This document shows positions 16,250 through 24,162 of a stretch of DNA of 64,000 bases, piece after piece (position 1 is the first letter of the stretch; the number at the start of each line of letters is the position of its first letter). The notes under the pieces were generated by a model that did not search any database, had not been told where the DNA came from, and saw nothing but the letters and a program-made list of their open reading frames with translations. The translations under genes and the position numbers were made by a program. The DNA is taken from positions 2,604,001-2,668,000 of the forward strand of contig NZ_CP126269.1 in NCBI RefSeq assembly GCF_003234445.2, written 5' to 3'. Source of the stretch: Curtobacterium sp. MCLR17_036. GTDB lineage: Bacteria; Actinomycetota; Actinomycetes; Actinomycetales; Microbacteriaceae.

Positions 16250-16335
16250 GGGCGGTTGGGCTAGCCGGCGGTCGGGCGTCGGGCGGTCGGGCGGTTGGGC
16301 TAGCCGGCGGTCGGGCGGTCGGGCGGTCGGGCGGT
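16250..16335. repeat. Tandem GGGCGGTTGGGCTAGCCGGC repeats
   Basis: A roughly 28-bp segment containing GGTTGGGCTAGCCGGCGG occurs at 16250 and 16289, embedded in GTCGGGCGG heptamer-like repeats. It is part of the 370-bp gap between the riboswitch and the next gene; no gene is seen in this gap. Confidence 0.6.
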
Positions 16336-16360
16336 CTTGCGACGGACCACGACCACGCGA

Positions 16361-16437
16361 CGATCGACACGTGTCCTGTCGGAAGGTGCACGCGCATCCG
16401 ATGCGTCGACACCTTCCGACAGCGCACGCGTCGATCG
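16361..16437. repeat. 77-bp nested palindrome
   Basis: Three nested inverted repeats share one centre: outer arms 16361-16373/16425-16437 (12 of 13 match), middle arms TGTCGGAAGGTG/CACCTTCCGACA (16377-16388/16410-16421, perfect), and inner CGCAT/ATGCG. It is far longer than a terminator stem. It may be a mobile palindromic element, a binding site or a structured RNA. Confidence 0.65.
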
Positions 16438-16490
16438 ACCGGTGGGTCGTCGGTGGATGCGCACGCACACCCCCGTCCCGGACACGCCGG

Positions 16491-16522
16491 CGAGGGGCGC
16501 CGCTGCTGCGCGACGCCCCTCG
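16491..16522 (-). terminator. Terminator of the chaplin-like gene
   Basis: A 9-bp stem CGAGGGGCG/CGCCCCTCG (16491-16499/16514-16522) stands 13 bp after the stop on the minus strand. Confidence 0.55.
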
Positions 16523-16534
16523 TCGACCCGACGG

Positions 16535-18805
16535 TCAGTGCCGACGACGGAGCACGAGCGTGCCCGCACCGGCGAGGAGCAGCAGGAGCGCGAACCCGAG
16601 GGGCAGCACCGGCGAGGACGCTCCGGTGTAGGCCAGCTGCTGCTGGCCGGCACCCTCGCCTGCCGTCGTCGCGTCCCCCGCCGCCACGGTGGTCGTCCCG
16701 CCGACGGTCGCTCCGGTGGTGCGGACGACCGAGGTGGTCACCACGGCCGGAGTGGAGGCCCGGGGCACGTCGGTCGTGCCCGTGGACGTCCCGGGGTTGG
16801 TCACGGTTCCGGGCGTGGTGCCGTCACCGGGGTTCGTGCCGTCACCAGGGGTGGTGCCGTCACCAGGGGTGGTGCCGTCACCAGGAGCGGTGCCGTCACC
16901 AGGAGCGGTGCCGTCACCAGGAGCGGTGCCGTCACCAGGAGCGGTGCCGTCACCAGGGGTGGTGCCGTCACCAGGGGTGGTGCCGTCACCGGGATTTCCA
17001 CCGTCACCCGGGGTCGTGCCGGTCCCGGTACCAGGAGCGGTCCCGGTGCTGGTGCCGTCACCGACGATGCCGATGCCGTTCCCACCGATGGTGATGGGCA
17101 GGTCGATCACCGGGCTGACCTGCGTCCCGGAACCCGTACCGTCCGACCCAGAGGTCGAACCGCCCACGACCGGCGTCGAACCGGTCGAGGTCGACGAACC
17201 GGTACCCGTGCTGGTGCCGTCACCGACGACGCCGATGCCGTTCCCACCGACCGTCACCGGAACCGAGACAACCGGAGTGACCTGCGTCCCCGAAGCCGTG
17301 CCGTCCGACCCGGAGGTCGAACCACCCACCACCGGCGTCGAACCGGTCGAGGTCGACGAACCGGTACCCGTGCCAGTGCTCGTTCCGTCACCGATCAGAC
17401 CGATGCCGTTCCCACCGACCGTCACCGGGACCGAGACCACCGGAGCGACCTGCGTCCCCGAACCCGTGCCGTCCGAACCAGAGGTCGAACCACCCACGAC
17501 CGGCGCGGAACCCGTCGAACCCGTCGAACCCGACGTGTCCGTACCCGTGCCGGTGCTCGTTCCGTCACCGATCAGACCGATGCCGTTCCCACCGACCGTC
17601 ACCGGGACCGAGACCACCGGAGTGACCTGCGTCCCCGAAGCCGTGCCGTCCGACCCGGAGGTCGAACCATCCACGACCGGCGCGGAACCCGTCGAACCCG
17701 ACGTGCCCGTACCCGTACCCGTGCTCGTTCCGTCACCGATCAGACCGATGCCGTTCCCACCGACCGTCACCGGAACCGAGACCACCGGAGTGACCTGCGT
17801 CCCCGAAGCCGTGCCGTCCGACCCGGAGGTCGAACCACCCACGACCGGCGCGGAACCCGTCGAACCCGACGTGCCCGTACCCGTACCCGTGCTCGTTCCG
17901 TCACCGATCAGACCGATGCCGTTCCCACCGACCGTCACCGGGACCGAGACCGCACCGAGCACCTGGGTGCCCGAGAGCAGTCCGTCCTGACCCGAGGTGC
18001 TGGCCGACGCGGGAGTGCCGGTCGAGGACGAGGAGCCGGTGGGCCGCGCCGAGTCGGTGCTCGTCCCGTCGCCGAGGACGCCGACTCCGTTGCCCGAGAC
18101 CGTGACCGGGGCGCTGACGACCGGGGACACCTGCGTCCCCGAGGCCGTGCCGTCCGACCCCGACGTGCTCGGCGCCGCCGAAGACGCTGCCGCCGAGGAC
18201 GGCGCCGCCGAGGACGGAGCGGACGACGACGTGCCGGCGGGGGCCGACGTCGACGCAGCGTCGCCGCCGACGGCCACGGCGTTGCCGGTGGCGGTGACCG
18301 GAGCGGTCACGTCACCGGCCACCTGCGTGCCGGAGGCCGTGCCGTCGGCACCGGACGTCGCCGGTGCCGAGCTCGGTGCTGCCGTGCTCGGTGCTGCGGG
18401 AGCCGGTGCAGCGGCGGGTGCTGCGGTGGAGGCGGCGTCGCCACCGACCGCGACGGCGTTGCCGCCGACGTGCACCGGGGCGGTCACCTGCGGCACGACC
18501 TGCGTGCCGGAGGCCGTGCCGTTCGCACCCGAGGTCGTCGGAGCCGTGGACGGCACCGCCGCGCTCGAGGGGGACGGCGAGGCAGCGGCCGGGGTCGCGG
18601 TCGCCGACGACACCGCGTCGCCGAGCACCCCGAGTGCGTTGCCGGTGAGGGACACCGGGGCGTCCACGGACGGGACCACCTGGGTGCCCGAGACGGTGCC
18701 GTCGGCTCCGGAGGTCGTGGCCGCGTTCGCCGCAGCCGCTCCTCCGAGCGTGAGGCCGCCGACGCAGAGGGCGAACCAGAGCCCTCGCGAGACGTACTTG
18801 TTCAT
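16535..18805 (-). CDS. Secreted chaplin-like repeat protein with LAYTG cell-wall sorting signal
   Basis: A 756-aa surface protein. Residues 1-28 are a signal peptide ending ANA. Ten copies of a 30-37-residue unit follow, each of the form TSGxDGTASGTQV-x-PVxVPVTVGGNGIGLIGDG; the pattern resembles chaplin (DUF320) domains of Streptomyces but without their cysteines. Ser/Thr/Gly linkers separate them. Then comes a PGDGT pentapeptide-type repeat region (about 10 units, encoded by near-identical 18-bp repeats) and a Thr/Val-rich stalk. The end is LAYTG, a hydrophobic helix and RRRH, a class E-type sortase signal. ATG 18805 has AGGGAG upstream. It may coat the cell surface or alter its hydrophobicity. 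It is downstream of the second envelope protein gene, probably in one operon. Confidence 0.85.
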   Translation of the reverse strand: MNKYVSRGLWFALCVGGLTLGGAAAANAATTSGADGTVSGTQVVPSVDAPVSLTGNALGVLGDAVSSATATPAAASPSPSSAAVPSTAPTTSGANGTASGTQVVPQVTAPVHVGGNAVAVGGDAASTAAPAAAPAPAAPSTAAPSSAPATSGADGTASGTQVAGDVTAPVTATGNAVAVGGDAASTSAPAGTSSSAPSSAAPSSAAASSAAPSTSGSDGTASGTQVSPVVSAPVTVSGNGVGVLGDGTSTDSARPTGSSSSTGTPASASTSGQDGLLSGTQVLGAVSVPVTVGGNGIGLIGDGTSTGTGTGTSGSTGSAPVVGGSTSGSDGTASGTQVTPVVSVPVTVGGNGIGLIGDGTSTGTGTGTSGSTGSAPVVDGSTSGSDGTASGTQVTPVVSVPVTVGGNGIGLIGDGTSTGTGTDTSGSTGSTGSAPVVGGSTSGSDGTGSGTQVAPVVSVPVTVGGNGIGLIGDGTSTGTGTGSSTSTGSTPVVGGSTSGSDGTASGTQVTPVVSVPVTVGGNGIGVVGDGTSTGTGSSTSTGSTPVVGGSTSGSDGTGSGTQVSPVIDLPITIGGNGIGIVGDGTSTGTAPGTGTGTTPGDGGNPGDGTTPGDGTTPGDGTAPGDGTAPGDGTAPGDGTAPGDGTTPGDGTTPGDGTNPGDGTTPGTVTNPGTSTGTTDVPRASTPAVVTTSVVRTTGATVGGTTTVAAGDATTAGEGAGQQQLAYTGASSPVLPLGFALLLLLAGAGTLVLRRRH

Positions 18806-18889
18806 GGTCGTACTCCCTGATCGAGATGTCGTCCGACCGCGGTCGCGGTCGGGTGTGCGTGCCTGCCGTGGTGGACAGGTGCGCCGATC

Positions 18890-20206
18890 TCAGTCAGGGG
18901 CGACGTCGTGCTCGCCGACGACCGATGCGGGGACCACATCGTCGGAGAGCGTGCCGCGAGACCCCGCGGCGAGGGAGAACGAGTCGTCGGTCGAACCGAC
19001 GGTGCCGACGGCGGTCGCGCCGCCGGTGGTCGAGGAGGCGTTGCCACCGAGGACACCCGCGACGGGCGCGTCGGACGGGCCGCCGTGGCCGTCCCCGTCG
19101 GCGGGCACCCGGAGTGCCGTGCCGCCGACCGTCGCGTCCGCGACGTCCGCCGTCGCGCCGGGGGTCACCGTCGCGCTGGAGACGACCATCGTCGGCGTGA
19201 CGCCCGGGTCGGGGATCCGCCCGTCGGCACCCGCCGTTCGTGCCGGCTGCTGCTCGCGCGTCGCCCGCGCAGCAGGCGCGGCGGCGGCATCCGGACCGGT
19301 CGTCGAGACGACGGCCGGGGCAGTCGGGGCCGCAGCCGGCACGTCGGAGCCGAGCACCGGGACGGTCGTGCCACCGGGCACGGGCGACGGTGCGCCGAGG
19401 ACGGGATCCGAGCCTCCTGGCAGGGTCTCGCCGACGGACGGGACGACGCCGGTCACCGTGTCGGGGACCGATCCGACGACCGTCCCGACGCCCGCCAGGG
19501 TGTCGTCCACGAGGTCCGTCACCGGTGCGGTGACGGTCCCGACCACGTCGTTGCCGACGATGTCGTCGACGGTGCCCACCACGGCGGTCACCGGGCGGCC
19601 GTCGGTGACGGCCTGCACGGTGTCGGTGACGGGACGGAGCGCGCCGGCGACGGTGTCGGTGACCGGCCGGGAGGCACGACCCACCGTGTCGACGACACCC
19701 TGCGTCAGGCGCGTGGTCGGCCGGGCCGCAGGGGCGGCAGGGGTGGCGTACGACGGTGTCGCAGCCTGGTGGTGGGGTGCCGGTGCCGGAGCGGGGCTCG
19801 ACGGCGCGGCGGGGGCGGGCTTCGGGGCGACGGGCGCGGGCGCGGGTGCGGATGCGGGTGCGGCGGGCGTCGGCTTCGTGGCGGCCGGCGCGGGCTTCGT
19901 GGCCACGGGTGCGGGCTCCGCGGGGGCCGGAGGTGCCGGAACGACGGCCTTCGTGACCGGCTCCACGACGCCGCCCACTGCCCTGCCGACGCCGTTCGTG
20001 ACGTCGTCGACGGCCGAACCGAGCCCCTCGGTCACGTGGCCGAGGACGCCCTGGTGGGTGCTCGTCGTCGCCGGCGCGGACTCGGCCGCTGCCGCGGGGC
20101 GCGCCCCGAACAGCAGGGAGAGCAGCACGAGCGCGGCCAGTGTCCCGACGCCCACGAGGGCGATCCGGACGGCGGCGAGCCAGGGTGCACGAAGCGTCGT
20201 GTCCAT
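18890..20206 (-). CDS. Secreted or membrane-anchored Pro/Ala/Val-rich protein of unknown function
   Basis: A 438-aa protein. Residues about 10-40 are one hydrophobic segment ending ARPAAAAE, a signal peptide or membrane anchor. Next comes an amphipathic stretch with repeated VTDTV/VDTV-like units (VVDTVGRASRPVTDTVAGAL), a Pro/Ala/Lys linker, more DTV/GTV repeats, and a Gly/Ser/Thr-rich end with no sortase motif. The ATG at 20206 has a near-perfect AGGAGGTGAGCGC site. It lies 84 bp upstream of the chaplin-like gene on the same strand with no terminator between, so the two likely act together at the cell surface. No family is recognised. Confidence 0.75.
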   Translation of the reverse strand: MDTTLRAPWLAAVRIALVGVGTLAALVLLSLLFGARPAAAAESAPATTSTHQGVLGHVTEGLGSAVDDVTNGVGRAVGGVVEPVTKAVVPAPPAPAEPAPVATKPAPAATKPTPAAPASAPAPAPVAPKPAPAAPSSPAPAPAPHHQAATPSYATPAAPAARPTTRLTQGVVDTVGRASRPVTDTVAGALRPVTDTVQAVTDGRPVTAVVGTVDDIVGNDVVGTVTAPVTDLVDDTLAGVGTVVGSVPDTVTGVVPSVGETLPGGSDPVLGAPSPVPGGTTVPVLGSDVPAAAPTAPAVVSTTGPDAAAAPAARATREQQPARTAGADGRIPDPGVTPTMVVSSATVTPGATADVADATVGGTALRVPADGDGHGGPSDAPVAGVLGGNASSTTGGATAVGTVGSTDDSFSLAAGSRGTLSDDVVPASVVGEHDVAPD

Positions 20207-20253
20207 GCGCTCACCTCCTGATCTCGGCTGCGCACGTAGAGTGGTTGACCGGC

Positions 20254-20282
20254 AATGTACGCCGCTCTGCGTCGAGACGGAA
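20254..20282 (-). promoter_or_regulatory. Putative promoter of the envelope-protein operon
   Basis: On the minus strand TTCCGT (20282-20277) and TACATT (20259-20254) are 17 bp apart, about 45 bp before the start at 20206. Confidence 0.4.
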
Positions 20283-20317
20283 CCCGTTTCGCAAGAAATC
20301 TTCAGGAAAGGCCGACC

Positions 20318-20749
20318 GTGGTCTCGATCTTCAACGCCCCGACCCGCAACATGGACGTCGTCACGCTCCACGAGGTCCTCCGGCTGCGGCAGGACGTCTT
20401 CGTCGTCGAACAGGAGTGCGCCTACGCCGACGTCGACGGCCGCGACCTGGAACCCGGCACGGTGCAGTTCTGGGCCGGTCAGGGCTCGGTCGACGCCACG
20501 CTCCGCCTGCTGCGCGAGCCCGACGGCACCGAGCGGATCGGACGCGTCGCGACGGCGAAGCACGCCCGCGGCCAGGGCCTCGCCGGGCAGCTCATCGAGG
20601 CGGCGATCGCCGAGTCCCGCTCCCCCGTCATCGTGCTCGGCGCACAGGCACACCTCGAGCAGTGGTACGCCCGGTTCGGCTTCGTGCGCTCGGGCGACGA
20701 GTACCTGGAGGACCGCATCCCCCACGTCCCGATGACCCGGACGCGCTGA
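20318..20749 (+). CDS. GNAT family N-acetyltransferase, ElaA type
   Basis: A 143-aa acetyl-CoA-dependent acetyltransferase of the ElaA group. The family opening VLRLRQDVFVVEQECAYADV is present. The CoA-binding segment is RVATAKHARGQGLAGQLIEA, followed by LGAQAHLEQWYARFGFVRSG. GTG 20318 is chosen because GAAAGG precedes it by 7 nt and it begins just before the domain; ATG 20255 would add 21 residues. It is divergent from the envelope-protein operon. The acceptor substrate is unknown. Confidence 0.88.
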   Translation: MVSIFNAPTRNMDVVTLHEVLRLRQDVFVVEQECAYADVDGRDLEPGTVQFWAGQGSVDATLRLLREPDGTERIGRVATAKHARGQGLAGQLIEAAIAESRSPVIVLGAQAHLEQWYARFGFVRSGDEYLEDRIPHVPMTRTR

Positions 20750-20783
20750 CGCCGGACCGACCGGCACGGGCGCAGCGGTCGCC

Positions 20784-21311
20784 TCATGCGCGCCAGCGTC
20801 GGAGCTCGTCGAACGAGCGCCCCTGCCCGGAGCGGTCGGCGACGAGCCGCTCGAACACGATGTTCGTCTGCGTCGTCGCCACCGACGGGTCGCCGCTGAG
20901 CTCGTCGGCGACGAAGTCCCGGAGCTGTTCCGTCGACTCGCAGGCGATGTGCACGAGGAAGTCCTTGTCGCCGGCCAGGAACGACACGTCCTGCACGACG
21001 GGCACCCGGAGCAGCCGCTTCGCGAAGTCGCGGAGTTCGCGGCGGGCGGCGGCGTGCACTCGCACGGACACCATCGCCTCGATCGAGAACCCGAGCCGGG
21101 CGACGTCGACGTCGGCGCGGTACCCCCGGATCACCCCGGCGTCCTCGAGCGCCCGGACACGGGCCAGGCACGTCGACGGTGCGATGCCGACCGCAGCGGC
21201 CAGTCGGTTGTTCGGGATCCGGGCGTCGGCCGCGAGCGTCCAGAGGATGCGTTCGTCGACCTCGTCGAGGCGCGGAGCGGGCTCGGGGCGACGGGCAGCG
21301 CGATCGGACAC
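20784..21311 (-). CDS. Lrp/AsnC family transcriptional regulator
   Basis: A 175-aa protein with an N-terminal HTH (LDEVDERILWTLAADARIPN, then GIAPSTCLARVRALEDAGVI) at residues about 14-65 and a C-terminal RAM/ACT domain that binds amino acids and mediates octamers. The GTG start is preceded by TAGCGT (minus strand, 21323-21318) 6 nt away with no Shine-Dalgarno sequence, so it is probably leaderless. No transporter or amino acid enzyme is adjacent, so its targets are unknown. Confidence 0.92.
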   Translation of the reverse strand: MSDRAARRPEPAPRLDEVDERILWTLAADARIPNNRLAAAVGIAPSTCLARVRALEDAGVIRGYRADVDVARLGFSIEAMVSVRVHAAARRELRDFAKRLLRVPVVQDVSFLAGDKDFLVHIACESTEQLRDFVADELSGDPSVATTQTNIVFERLVADRSGQGRSFDELRRWRA

Positions 21312-21478
21312 GCCCCGACGCTACCGCGCCGACGCGGCACGGGCGACGGGACCGACCGCCACGTCCGGGGGCCGCCGAGCTGGGAGGACACCGAGCACCT
21401 GCTCGGGAACGTGACCATCCTGGGTCCTGCTGCGTCACAGGACCGGACGCGGCCGACCGCACCCGGACAGGAGACCCC

Positions 21479-21916
21479 GTGAGCACCACCGACCACGACG
21501 ACACCCCGACCGCCAAGCCGTCGCTGCGTGACACCGTCACCGCGGGCCTGGTGCAGAAGGCACTGGAACCGGTCCTGCGGGCGGTGCGCGACGAGGTGGC
21601 CTCGGCTCGGCGGGAGATCGGCGAGCGCATCGACGGGGCGAGGACCGGGCTCGTGCTGACCGGGATCGCCGTGGGTTCCGCCCTGACGACGCTCGTGCTG
21701 CTGGCGGGCCTCGTGGTCGCGCTCCTGGCACTGGCGCTGCCGGTCTGGGCGGCGACCGCCGTCACGTTCGTCCTGTTCGCGCTGGTCACCGCCGTGCTGT
21801 TCGCGATCGGCGTCCGGGGCATCCGACGAGGTGTGCCGCCGGTGCCGGCGGACACGGTCCGGGCCGCGAAGGACCGGGTGACGCACGCAGCCGACGCTCC
21901 GGCCCGACGCGACTGA
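21479..21916 (+). CDS. Phage-holin-family (Act_hol-type) membrane protein
   Basis: A 145-aa protein with a soluble N-terminus, a charged helix (LRAVRDEVASARREIGERID) and two membrane helices at about residues 52-75 and 82-107. This matches the actinobacterial 'phage holin family' proteins, which are normal chromosomal genes and not a sign of a prophage. GTG 21479 follows ACAGGAG. Convergent with the next gene, 11 bp apart. The function is unknown. Confidence 0.7.
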   Translation: MSTTDHDDTPTAKPSLRDTVTAGLVQKALEPVLRAVRDEVASARREIGERIDGARTGLVLTGIAVGSALTTLVLLAGLVVALLALALPVWAATAVTFVLFALVTAVLFAIGVRGIRRGVPPVPADTVRAAKDRVTHAADAPARRD

Positions 21917-21927
21917 GCCGTCCGGCG

Positions 21928-22434
21928 CTACATCGCGAGCGTCATGCCCACCACGGCGACCGTCATGGCGAAGACCTCGCCGCTGCGGACGGAGCGCCGG
22001 TCCGCACGGCCCCACTCGTACCGGAGCAGCCAGCCGCTGAAGGCGCAGTAGCCGACCACACCGGCGCCGAGCACCGCGGACAGGACGACGGCGTGCCCGC
22101 CGTGGTCACCGGTGACACCGACCGCGTGTCCCATCAGCAGCATCCCGGCCATCACGACGGACGACAGCGCCCGGTGCACGTCCATCGGCTCCGCCCGACG
22201 ACCGTCGGCACGGCGGCGACGCATCACGGGCAGCGGTGCGAGCACCAGCAGCAGCGTCGCTGCGAGCAGGGTCCAGGCGGCGCCGGCGTGCACGACGGGC
22301 ATGAGCATCGCGACGAGCATCACCGCCGCCGGCACGACGACGGCCGGGCGCGGACGGTACCGGTCGCCGACGATGCAGCACACCGACGCGAACTGCGGCA
22401 CGACGAGCATGGCGTCGGCGACGGTCTCGTGCAC
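21928..22434 (-). CDS. Polytopic membrane protein of unknown function, His-rich loops
   Basis: A 168-aa protein with about five hydrophobic segments and conserved-looking His residues in or near them (VVHAGAAW, MGHAVGV, DHGGHAV). The topology and His placement resemble DUF5134-type actinobacterial membrane proteins, but I cannot confirm the family. The GTG start at 22434 has a weak ribosome-binding site. Metal or haem binding is possible, but only as inference. Confidence 0.65.
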   Translation of the reverse strand: MHETVADAMLVVPQFASVCCIVGDRYRPRPAVVVPAAVMLVAMLMPVVHAGAAWTLLAATLLLVLAPLPVMRRRRADGRRAEPMDVHRALSSVVMAGMLLMGHAVGVTGDHGGHAVVLSAVLGAGVVGYCAFSGWLLRYEWGRADRRSVRSGEVFAMTVAVVGMTLAM

Positions 22435-22477
22435 GTCCGTGTCTCGTCCCGGTGGGTGGTGCGGGGTCGGGGTGGGG

Positions 22478-22867
22478 TCAGTCCTCGTCGCGGGCGGCGG
22501 CCTTCGCGGCGCGCTCCTGCTTCACCCGGGCGTTCTCGGCGTGCACCGCGGCCTGCGTCGCTCGCTCGCGGACGAGCCACTCGGGCTTCTGCTCGAGCAG
22601 CGTCTTGATCTCCGCGGTGGTCAGCGGGTCCTCGACGCCGGCACGGGTGAGCCCGGAGATGGACACCCCCAGCTTCTGCGCCACGACCGGTCGCGGGTGC
22701 GGACCGTCGCGTCGGAGGTCCTCGAGCCACGTCGGGGGTTCGTTCCGGAGCTCGTCGAAGGCGGTCCGCGTGACGGGAGCGTCCCGGAAGGACTCCGGAG
22801 CGGCCGCCAGCAAGATGCCGAGCTTCTTCGCAGCCGTCTCGGGCTTCATGGTCTGTTCCTGCGCCAT
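22478..22867 (-). CDS. DUF5997 family protein
   Basis: A 129-aa soluble protein with the family pattern MKPETAAKKLGILL, PPTWLEDLRRDGPHPRPVVA, KLGVSISGLTRAGV and TTAEIKTLLEQKPEWLVRER. The middle looks like a small helix-turn-helix, so a DNA-binding role is possible. TACCCT (minus strand 22880-22875) is 7 nt before the ATG, suggesting leaderless expression. It is divergent from the LysR-substrate-domain gene at 22901, with overlapping promoters. I recall the same pair in other actinobacteria, which suggests a shared role. Confidence 0.75.
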   Translation of the reverse strand: MAQEQTMKPETAAKKLGILLAAAPESFRDAPVTRTAFDELRNEPPTWLEDLRRDGPHPRPVVAQKLGVSISGLTRAGVEDPLTTAEIKTLLEQKPEWLVRERATQAAVHAENARVKQERAAKAAARDED

Positions 22868-22900
22868 GGGGTCAAGGGTACGGCCCCTATGCTCGTCTGC

Positions 22901-23686
22901 ATGACCGCGGCACTCACCATCGCCTTCGTGCCGGGGGTCTCCCCCGCCAAGTGGGCTCGCGTCTGGCGCGAACGATTCCCGACGATCGGCCTCGTGCTGC
23001 GCCCGATCGGTGCCGGCGACGTGGACGACGCCCTGGCCGGCGAGGCCGACATGGCCTTCGCCCGCATGCCCGTCTCCCGCCAGCACAACGCGATCCCGCT
23101 CTGGACCGAGACGGCCGTCGTCGCGATGCCGAAGGACTCCCCCCTGGCGGAACTCGACGAGGTCGACCTCGGCGCGACCGAGGTGCACGTCGTCGACGCG
23201 GGCCCGGTGCCCGCCGACGTCGACGGCGCACTCGACCTGGTCGAGGCGAACGTCGGCGTGGCGGTGCTCCCGCAGTCGCTGTTCCGGGCTGCGAGCCGCA
23301 AGGACCTCGTCGCACGACCCCTGACCGACGCGCCCGGCACCCGGATCGCCCTGGTCTGGCGCGACCAGGACTCCACCGAGGTGACCGAGGACTTCATCGG
23401 CGTCGTGCGCGGCCGGACCGCGAACAGCTCACGACGGGCAGCGGATGCCTCGACGGACGCCGGAGGCCCTGGTTCGGGCTCGGCCTCGGCACGCAAGGCG
23501 AAGACCGGCTCGGGCAAGGGTGCCGGCGGCAACGCCGGCGCAGGTGCCGGCGGCAAGGCCAAGGCGAAGTCGCCCGGCGGCGGCAAGTCGGGCAGTGGCA
23601 AGGGCTCGAACACGGGCAAGGGGCCGGTCCCCGGCCGGGGGCGCATGCGCGGCAAGCCGAGCCGGGGGTCGAAGGGCAACCGGTGA
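22901..23686 (+). CDS. LysR-type substrate-binding domain protein lacking the HTH, with a basic Gly/Lys tail
   Basis: A 261-aa protein. Residues about 3-165 match the effector-binding half of LysR regulators (LTIAFVPGVSPAKWARVW, then DMAFARMPV and a final VGVAVLPQSLFR segment). There is no N-terminal helix-turn-helix. From residue about 175 the chain is a disordered Gly/Ser/Lys/Arg tail of some 85 residues (KAKTGSGKGAGGNAG and similar) that could bind nucleic acid. TATGCT (22888-22893) is 7 nt before the ATG, so it is probably leaderless. Its stop overlaps the GNAT start by 4 bp. Confidence 0.75.
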   Translation: MTAALTIAFVPGVSPAKWARVWRERFPTIGLVLRPIGAGDVDDALAGEADMAFARMPVSRQHNAIPLWTETAVVAMPKDSPLAELDEVDLGATEVHVVDAGPVPADVDGALDLVEANVGVAVLPQSLFRAASRKDLVARPLTDAPGTRIALVWRDQDSTEVTEDFIGVVRGRTANSSRRAADASTDAGGPGSGSASARKAKTGSGKGAGGNAGAGAGGKAKAKSPGGGKSGSGKGSNTGKGPVPGRGRMRGKPSRGSKGNR

Positions 23687-24162
23687 CGGACACGCGGCTG
23701 GTCGCGATGCCGGCCACGCGCCTCCCGGCCTGGCTCGACCGCACCATGGCCGAGTACGTCGCGTCCCGGATGCAGGCGGGCGAGACCCGCGAGCAGGCCG
23801 AGGCGAACGAGCAGCAGTCGCGCGACCGCTGGTTCCCGGGCGGCTCCCCCGCCGACGGACACCTGGTGTGGGACGTCACCGACCAGGACGGCACCGTCGT
23901 CGGGCACCTCTGGATCGGGCCGTTCGCACCGGGCAGCCCGGACTGGTGGGTGTTCGACGTCGAGATCGTCGCGACGCACCGGCGCCTCGGCCATGCCCGC
24001 CGCGCACTCGAGCTCGGACACCGGGCTGCCGCGGAACACGGCGCGACGAGCATCGGCCTCAACGTGTTCGGCTACAACACCGGAGCGCAGGAGCTCTACG
24101 CGGCGCTCGGCTACCAGGTGACGTCGGCGCAGATGCGCCGCCCCCTGGGAGACGACGACTAG
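23683..24162 (+). CDS. GNAT family N-acetyltransferase
   Basis: A 159-aa acetyltransferase. The acetyl-CoA site is in EIVATHRRLGHARRALELGH and the C-terminal strand in ASIGLNVFGYNTGAQELYAALGY-type form (here TSIGLNVFGYNTGAQELYA). GTG 23683 overlaps the preceding stop (GTGA), so it is coupled to the LysR-like gene. Convergent with the DJ-1-like gene, overlapping by 4 bp. Substrate unknown. Confidence 0.88.
   Translation: MTDTRLVAMPATRLPAWLDRTMAEYVASRMQAGETREQAEANEQQSRDRWFPGGSPADGHLVWDVTDQDGTVVGHLWIGPFAPGSPDWWVFDVEIVATHRRLGHARRALELGHRAAAEHGATSIGLNVFGYNTGAQELYAALGYQVTSAQMRRPLGDDD

Noticed and set aside
16820..17000. Regular 18-bp repeats that look like a short CRISPR or minisatellite
   Set aside because: They encode in-frame PGDGT-type repeats of the chaplin-like protein on the minus strand; there are no unique spacers.
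16337..20735. Very long plus-strand open frames opposite the two envelope genes
   Set aside because: They lack starts with good signals, give low-complexity Pro/Val/Arg strings, and mirror the repeats of the real minus-strand genes.
21479..21916. Holin-family gene as sign of a prophage
   Set aside because: No lysin, capsid, integrase or other phage gene is near, and this holin-like family is a usual chromosomal gene in actinobacteria.
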